From assembly GCA_021325095.1 (NCBI GenBank), contig JAJPHV010000113.1, forward strand, positions 1-64,000: a DNA stretch of 64,000 bases, written 5' to 3'. Position numbers and translations under genes: made by a program. This DNA is from Chloroflexota bacterium. GTDB lineage: Bacteria > Chloroflexota > Anaerolineae > Aggregatilineales > UBA2796. A model generated the notes under the pieces. It worked only from the letters and a program-made list of their open reading frames with translations, was not told where the DNA came from and ran no database searches. Below, piece after piece: positions 59,365-64,000 of the stretch. Numbering within the stretch: the first letter of the stretch is position 1; each line of letters begins with the position of its first letter.

Positions 59365-60894
59365 ATGAGCCAACTCCTACTCGGCATCGACGTGGGGACA
59401 ACGGCAGCCAAAGCTGCGCTGTTCAGCCCGGAGGGAGTGCTACAGGCGGTAGGTCAGGCCGAATACCCGCTGCATCATCTTCAGCCTAGTTGGGTCGAGC
59501 AGCATCCGCAGGACTGGTGGCGCGCGGTCTGCACGGCCACGCGGCAGGCATTGGCCGCCGTGCCAGATGCCGCGAATCGGGTGGCTGGCGTAACAGTCAG
59601 CTCGCAGGCTCCGACGATGCTGGCCCTGGATGCGGACGGCCAGCCCGTGCGCCCGGCGCTGATCTGGATGGATCGGCGGGCCGAGGCCGAAGCGGTCAAA
59701 CTGGCGCAGACGTTGGGGGCGGACAACGTTTATCGGATCAGCGGCAACCGCCCGGATGCGTTCTACGTGGCTTCCAAGCTGCTCTGGTTCAAGACCCACG
59801 AGCCGGAGCTTTTCGCCCGCACCCGCTACTTTGTCCAGGCCAACGGCTACATCAACTACCGGCTGACCAGAACGTACAGCCTGGATCACGTCCACGCGGC
59901 GCTGTTGCAGTTGCGCGATTATGCCAGCGGCGAATGGTCGGCGGCGCTGTGCGAGGCGTGCGGCGTCGAACCGTCCCAGTTCCCGCCGATCTACGAAGGA
60001 CATCACGTCCAGGGCGAAGTGACGCGCGAGGCCGCCGAAGCTACCGCACTGCGCCCCGGCACGCCGGTCATGGTCGGCACGGTAGACGGATCAGCCGCTG
60101 CCATCGAAGCGGGCGCGATTCAGGTCGGCACGGCGGCGGAAATGACTGGGACTTCGACGGTCCTGCTCATGCTCGACAACGGCACGACGATGGAACCGGC
60201 TTTCATCGCCATGCCCCACGCGCTGCCCGGTTTGTACCTGCTGCTGGGCGCGATGGTCGCCTCCGGCGCGAGTCTGCGCTGGTACCGAGATCAGTTCGGA
60301 TTGACGGAAGTGAGTGCAGGTGGGCAATTGGGGATTGACCCCTTTGACCTGCTGACCCAGCAGGCGGTGCAGAGTCGGGCAGGCAGCGACGGTGTGCTCT
60401 TTCTGCCGTATATGATGGGCGAGCGTTCCCCGCTGTGGCATACCAACGCGCGTGGCGTGTTCTTCGGTCTGTCACTGGCGACGCCCAGGGCAGCGGTCAT
60501 CCGCGCCATTCTGGAAGGGACGGCCTTCGCGCTGCGACATAACGTCGAGGTGGCGCAGCGGGCGGGCGTGTCCATCGACGAGGTGCGCTCCATCGGCGGC
60601 GGCAGCCGCAGCGCGCTCTGGAACCAGATCAAGGCGGACGTGCTCGGCCTTCCGGTGGCGCTGCCGGAAACATCGGTAGGCGCGCCCTTTGGCGATGCGA
60701 TCCTGGTCGGCCTGGGCCTGGGGCTGTACCCCGACGTGCAGCGCGCACTCTCCGGCATGATCAGGATCAGGACGCGCTACGAGCCGAACCCGGCCAACCA
60801 TGCCCGGTACACCGCATTGTACGGCATCTTTCGCAGCATCTACGAGCATCTACGCGACGACTTTGACCGGCTGGCACGAATCAGGACTGAGTGA
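59365..60894 (+). CDS. FGGY-family carbohydrate kinase (xylulokinase-like)
   Basis: About 509 residues from ATG 59365, with GAAGG upstream. The actin-like ATPase blocks are seen: phosphate 1 LLGIDVGTTAAKAALF, the catalytic-Asp block ALIWMDRRAEAEA, TVDGSAAAIEAGAIQVG, and C-terminal SIGGGSRSALWNQIKADVLG. It phosphorylates a ketose or polyol with ATP; resemblance is closest to xylulose kinases. It is co-transcribed with the CoA-transferase A subunit gene. Confidence 0.92.
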   Translation: MSQLLLGIDVGTTAAKAALFSPEGVLQAVGQAEYPLHHLQPSWVEQHPQDWWRAVCTATRQALAAVPDAANRVAGVTVSSQAPTMLALDADGQPVRPALIWMDRRAEAEAVKLAQTLGADNVYRISGNRPDAFYVASKLLWFKTHEPELFARTRYFVQANGYINYRLTRTYSLDHVHAALLQLRDYASGEWSAALCEACGVEPSQFPPIYEGHHVQGEVTREAAEATALRPGTPVMVGTVDGSAAAIEAGAIQVGTAAEMTGTSTVLLMLDNGTTMEPAFIAMPHALPGLYLLLGAMVASGASLRWYRDQFGLTEVSAGGQLGIDPFDLLTQQAVQSRAGSDGVLFLPYMMGERSPLWHTNARGVFFGLSLATPRAAVIRAILEGTAFALRHNVEVAQRAGVSIDEVRSIGGGSRSALWNQIKADVLGLPVALPETSVGAPFGDAILVGLGLGLYPDVQRALSGMIRIRTRYEPNPANHARYTALYGIFRSIYEHLRDDFDRLARIRTE

Positions 60895-60926
60895 TAGCCA
60901 TGAAAGGTACTCAGCCGTCCATGCCC

Positions 60927-61712
60927 TCACGGGCGCGGGAACGTGCAGTGCCGCACCAGTGTCTGGCTGTCCGTGACGGTCACGACAGCATAGCCCGGCG
61001 GCTCATCCCAGGACGGAATCGGTTCTGTCGCGCCCGGCCAGCTTCCGAACTGGAACAGCGCCGACGGCGCGGCGCAATATAGTATCCCGTCCTGCACCAC
61101 CTGGAAGCCGCGATGCACGTGGCCGAAGAACACGCCGCGTATCCGGTCACGGGCGGGCGCCAGCGCGGCGCGGAAGGCGTCCCCGCAGTCCAGCGCCATG
61201 CTCAGGCCGTTCGGCCATTTCTCATCCAGCCAGGTTGTGTCCAGCTTCACGGGCTGGTGATGGATCGCAATGAGCAGCGGCGGGCCGTCGCGGTGGCACA
61301 GATCGCGTAAAGCGGCAAGCTGGTCGGGCAGCAGCGTCCCGGCGGGGTCAACCGGGCCGCGCGTGTCGAAGACCGCCAGCCCGAAGCCGCCGATCTCCAC
61401 GTAGTAATCGTAGCGCTCCCCGGCGGGTGTTTTGTCCAGCAAACCCCGCAGCATCGGGGCGGGGCGGTCATGGTTGCCGACGACGTAGTGGATCGGGTAG
61501 CGCAGTTTCGACAGCGCGGCGCGGGCCAGCGCGTAAGCTGATTCGCTGTAGTCGTCGGTGACATCCCCAGTGTGCAGCACAAAATCCGGCTTGAAAGGCA
61601 GGTGGTTGATCCTATCCACCAGGGCTTCCAGGGTCAGCAGCGCGGGCTGGCCGTGCAGCGTGTAATAAGGCGTCGGGCCGACGTGCGTATCCGTGATATG
61701 AATGAAGCGCAT
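60927..61712 (-). CDS. Metallophosphoesterase (calcineurin-like, CpdA type)
   Basis: A 261-residue enzyme with all five blocks: ITDTHVGPT, VLHTGDVTDD, VVGNHDRP, IAIHHQPV and FGHVHRGF. These bind two metal ions. CpdA-type members hydrolyse 3',5'-cyclic AMP or other phosphodiesters. There is no signal peptide. It is convergent with the FGGY kinase. Confidence 0.92.
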   Translation of the reverse strand: MRFIHITDTHVGPTPYYTLHGQPALLTLEALVDRINHLPFKPDFVLHTGDVTDDYSESAYALARAALSKLRYPIHYVVGNHDRPAPMLRGLLDKTPAGERYDYYVEIGGFGLAVFDTRGPVDPAGTLLPDQLAALRDLCHRDGPPLLIAIHHQPVKLDTTWLDEKWPNGLSMALDCGDAFRAALAPARDRIRGVFFGHVHRGFQVVQDGILYCAAPSALFQFGSWPGATEPIPSWDEPPGYAVVTVTDSQTLVRHCTFPRP

Positions 61713-62157
61713 AGTTCATCCTTATGGTTGAATGAGGCCAGGATGACAATATCACAGACGCCGGATTCGTCAATCCAAAAACCCGCCTGATTCGGTGACT
61801 CTAGTTGTCACTTCCCTGTCGTATTCTACAGTCAGACACATGACACGCGGCACGTCCCGGTAGGTCAACGTGTACCGCACATTGGGTCCTTCTATAGGGT
61901 AGTCGGACCTGCGGCCCGACTACCCTATCGCTCCACGCCGGGCCGACCCGCCGCCACAGGGGATGGTTCGCCGTCCCCGAGTGGCAGCGCCCGACCAGGA
62001 TTTGCAGTCCGGGGGATACCCATCGCGCCGCGCCGTCCGGCTCAGGTCGGGCGGCAGGCACGCTGTCAACCCGAACTCCTCCTCACTAGGGCGCGGCAAT
62101 ACATCGGCCCGGCACTGGAGAGCGATAATCGCGGCCTTATCAGGGAGGAAGTGTCTT
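61713..62157. other. Intergenic region (445 bases) upstream of the SPFH gene
   Basis: It contains one striking 13-bp perfect inverted repeat (61894-61928) and several GC-rich short hairpins, but no convincing gene. An 86-codon leftward frame at 61801-62061 has no recognisable features. A GATAAT at 62124 may be a -10 for the SPFH gene, without a clear -35. GGGAGGAAG before the ATG is its RBS. Confidence 0.5.
61894..61928. repeat. Perfect 13-bp inverted repeat
   Basis: ATAGGGTAGTCGG (61894-61906), a nine-base spacer and CCGACTACCCTAT (61916-61928). A single copy in this window. It could be a terminator for the minus-strand side, a mobile-element relic or an operator. Confidence 0.8.
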
Positions 62158-62937
62158 ATGGCGACGACAAATGGCGTGCCGACGGGCCTGATGCCCCGGC
62201 TGATCTGGCAGGAAGTGGTGGTCTGGGAATATGAGCGTGGTCTGCTGTACCGCGAAGGGCGCTTCGTGCGTGTGTTGGAGCCGGGACGCTACCGGTTCTG
62301 GCGATGGCATAAAGTCCGCGTAGTGAAAGTCGGCACGCGGCAGATGAGCGAGGTCATCACCGGGCAGGAGATCCTGACGGCGGACAAGATCGAAGTTCGC
62401 ATCAGCCTGATCGCGCAGTACACCGTCTCCGATCCGGCGCTGGCGATCAACTCCGTCGAATCGTACACCGACCAGCTTCACCAGGATTTGCAGCTTGTCC
62501 TGCGAGAAGCCGTTGCCAGCCGCAACATCGATCAACTGCTGGAAGCCCGTGAGGAGATCAGCGCCGGGCTTTTACAACAGGTCGCGCCGCAGGCGCTGAC
62601 CTATGGCGTTACGCTGCGGCGCGTCGGCATCCGCGACATTGTGCTGCCCGGCGTGGTACGCAACGTGTTCCTGAAGGAGGTCGAGGCGGATCGCACAGGC
62701 CGCGCCGACCTGATCCGCGCGCGGCACGAGGTGGCAGCAGCACGCGCCCGATCCAACACCGCGCGTATCCTGGCCGAAAATCCGAACGTGGCGCGAATGC
62801 AGGAGATCGACGCGCTGGTCAACCTGGCGGGCAAGGCGGGCAACGTCGTGCTGCTGCCCAGTCTGGCCGATCTACTCGTGCCGCGCAGCACCGACACGAC
62901 GGTCAGCGGGAATGGCAACGCGCACGAGGAGGACTGA
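62158..62937 (+). CDS. SPFH/band-7 domain protein (slipin-like, soluble form)
   Basis: About 259 residues from ATG 62158 (RBS GGGAGGAAG). The SPFH domain covers residues 20-190: VVVWEYERGLLYREGRFVRV, LEPGRYRFWRW, ILTADKIEVRISLIAQYTVS, LLQQVAPQALTYGVTLRRVG and IRDIVLPG. A short helical tail follows. It lacks the N-terminal membrane hairpin of classical slipins, so it may be cytosolic or peripheral. SPFH proteins form membrane-associated rings that organise other proteins. A reverse transcriptase gene follows 185 bases downstream in the same direction. Confidence 0.85.
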   Translation: MATTNGVPTGLMPRLIWQEVVVWEYERGLLYREGRFVRVLEPGRYRFWRWHKVRVVKVGTRQMSEVITGQEILTADKIEVRISLIAQYTVSDPALAINSVESYTDQLHQDLQLVLREAVASRNIDQLLEAREEISAGLLQQVAPQALTYGVTLRRVGIRDIVLPGVVRNVFLKEVEADRTGRADLIRARHEVAAARARSNTARILAENPNVARMQEIDALVNLAGKAGNVVLLPSLADLLVPRSTDTTVSGNGNAHEED

Positions 62938-63003
62938 TCCTTTGCAGCCCCTCTCCACTTGCGGAGTTCATCACCGACACTTTCGCGTTTGGGCATCGGT
63001 TCG

Positions 63004-63099
63004 CCTCACCCCCAACCCCTCTCCACGCTGGTGGAGAGGGGAGTCTTCTCCCCTCGATTCCCCCTCTCTGCTGGCGGAGAGGGGGCAGGGGAGTGAGGT
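63004..63099. repeat. Family A palindromic repeat, copy A9, between SPFH and RT genes
   Basis: Full copy with GCCTCACCCCCAACCCCTCT at the left and GGGGAGTGAGGTT at the right, two inner hairpins, and a partial hairpin word (CCCCTCTCC) again at 62947-62955. It lies 23 bases before the reverse transcriptase start. Confidence 0.88.
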
Positions 63100-63122
63100 T
63101 CTGGCACGCAGGAGTCGCAGCC

Positions 63123-64000
63123 ATGTGGAATAATCTGCCTGGGCCGATTCGCAAGCTGTTCGGGCTGTTCGCCAATCCATACCGGCCTCCGGTGGAACAC
63201 CCCTATGAGTGGCCGCTGTATATGCTGGCGACCTATCGCCTGGGCCTGAGCATGGACGTTGCCTACAAACTGATGGACGGCGGCCTGATGCCGCCGCGCT
63301 TCCGTTACCGCCATTTCAGCATCCCCAAAAAAGACGGATCACCGCGCGAGATTGTCGAGCCGGGGCCAATGCTCAAGGTTGTGCAGCGCAAAATCCTGCG
63401 GTTGTACCTGAGCAAACCCAACCCGCACCCTGCCGCGCTGGGCTTCCGGCGCAAAAAGTCGATTGCGGATCATGCCTGGGCACATGCGGGCGCGGCTACC
63501 ATCATCACGGCAGACATCGAGGATTTCTTCCCCAACACCACCCGCCAGCGCGTCAAAAGCTGGTGGCACGCGCAAGGCTTCTCGACGCTGGAAACGCGGC
63601 TGCTGACCAGCCTGACGACGTATCGGGGCAGTCTGCCGCAAGGCGCGCCGACCAGCCCGGCCCTCAGCAACCTGGTCAACGCCGAGATGGACGCCGCGCT
63701 GGATCGCCGGGCACGTCAGAGCGGAGGCACGTATACGCGCTACGCCGACGATCTGGTCTTTAGCTGGCCGCACGGTTGGGAGCCGCCCGCCGACTTTGAA
63801 CAGGCGGTGCGCGCCGTGCTGCGCGAGTCTGGCTACCGGCTGCATCCCCGCAAAGGCTGGCACGTCTGGCGGCGGCGCGAAGAACCGCAGATCACAGGCA
63901 TCCGCCTGACCCGGCAGGGCACTGTTGATATTCCCGATTCGATGCGCCGCATCATGCACGCGCTGGCCCGCAGCGACGATAAGCACGACCAGGAACGGCT
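63123..64000 (+). CDS. Reverse transcriptase, retron-like (cut by window edge)
   Basis: 292 codons with no stop before the edge, from ATG 63123 (AGGAG eight bases upstream). RT blocks in order: FSIPKKDGSPREIVEP (66-80) and VVQRKILRLYL; the first catalytic Asp in IITADIEDFF (131); SLPQGAPTSPALSNL (170-184); TRYADDLVFS with catalytic Asp209/210; GYRLHPRKG (237-245); ITGIRL (257-262). The PQGAPTSPxLSN and YADDLxxS pattern with a TG block resembles retron or other defence RTs more than group II introns. No msr/msd RNA is evident upstream. The C-terminus is outside the window. Confidence 0.88.
   Translation, partial: MWNNLPGPIRKLFGLFANPYRPPVEHPYEWPLYMLATYRLGLSMDVAYKLMDGGLMPPRFRYRHFSIPKKDGSPREIVEPGPMLKVVQRKILRLYLSKPNPHPAALGFRRKKSIADHAWAHAGAATIITADIEDFFPNTTRQRVKSWWHAQGFSTLETRLLTSLTTYRGSLPQGAPTSPALSNLVNAEMDAALDRRARQSGGTYTRYADDLVFSWPHGWEPPADFEQAVRAVLRESGYRLHPRKGWHVWRRREEPQITGIRLTRQGTVDIPDSMRRIMHALARSDDKHDQER

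Noticed and set aside
61801-62061. An 86-codon leftward frame in the gap before the SPFH gene
   Set aside because: Composition is Arg/Gly/Pro-rich as in random GC-rich frames, it spans the perfect inverted repeat, and it shows no RBS or motif.
1-64000. tRNA, rRNA and CRISPR features
   Set aside because: Reading by eye found no tRNA T-loop with matching acceptor stem, no rRNA-like tract and no regularly spaced repeat-spacer array. A tRNAscan or CRISPR finder run would be needed to be certain.
63123-64000. Diversity-generating retroelement or group II intron
   Set aside because: No Avd gene, no template/variable near-repeat pair and no intron RNA domains were seen near the RT. The RT blocks resemble retron-like enzymes more closely, although the missing 3' part keeps this open.

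Overview
The window looks like a chromosomal segment of an uncultured-type heterotrophic bacterium, most likely a member of the Chloroflexota (Anaerolineae-like). This is inferred from GC-rich DNA, many sugar, peptide and amino-acid ABC importers, SH3b-decorated secreted proteins, large multi-membrane proteins with beta-sandwich tails, and a family of about 100-bp GC-rich palindromic repeats (ACCTCACCCC ... GGGGTGAGGT) scattered between genes. No rRNA or tRNA gene and no CRISPR array was recognised. Taxonomy is not proven by the sequence alone.

Layout. 1-233: start of an IS605-type tnpB running off the left edge. 541-13166: a glycoside utilisation locus with a GH38-like alpha-mannosidase, a GntR/LacI hybrid repressor, a Gfo/Idh/MocA dehydrogenase, a sugar isomerase/epimerase and a five-gene Opp/Dpp-type importer. 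The repressor gene and the operon are divergent, and both promoters carry the same 10-mer next to the -10. The operon leader also has a tandem repeat and an intrinsic-terminator-like hairpin. 13264-20062: a small membrane protein, a GH3 beta-N-acetylhexosaminidase, a family-1 sugar importer and an orphan E1-beta subunit. 20096-22820: a two-gene module made of a Rad50-like zinc-hook ATPase and a small partner, resembling an ABC-3C-type conflict system. 23089-31090: a FAH-family hydrolase, a secreted SH3b/beta-lactamase-like protein, and two large membrane proteins around a sortase.

31216-45568: methylmalonate-semialdehyde dehydrogenase and a ferritin-like protein, then a long leftward run: nucleoside hydrolase, MsrA, zinc alcohol dehydrogenase, SGNH hydrolase, M29 aminopeptidase, tryptophan 2,3-dioxygenase, and a branched-chain amino acid importer (LivJ, H, M, G, F) with a luciferase-like oxidoreductase embedded. 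The theme is amino-acid and nucleoside scavenging.

45785-57780: a possible sortase substrate, an alpha/beta hydrolase, a secreted clan-A glycosidase, an FHA-REC-FHA signalling protein, a HAD phosphatase preceded by a decayed HAD fragment, a double-GNAT protein, an S41 protease, an SDR, and a secreted beta-propeller with calcium-type loops. 57777-58467 is a scar-like zone: a C-protein-like XRE regulator with a perfect 12-bp inverted-repeat operator, a short truncated partner, and the coding tail of an unrelated gene. 58559-64000: a CoA-transferase A subunit with an FGGY kinase, a metallophosphoesterase, an SPFH/slipin protein, and a retron-like reverse transcriptase that runs off the right edge.

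The most interesting candidates are the zinc-hook ATPase pair (20096-22820), the reverse transcriptase with its SPFH neighbour (62158-64000), the doubly operated leader at 4567-4979, the XRE scar, and the palindromic repeat family, one copy of which abuts the livF start codon.
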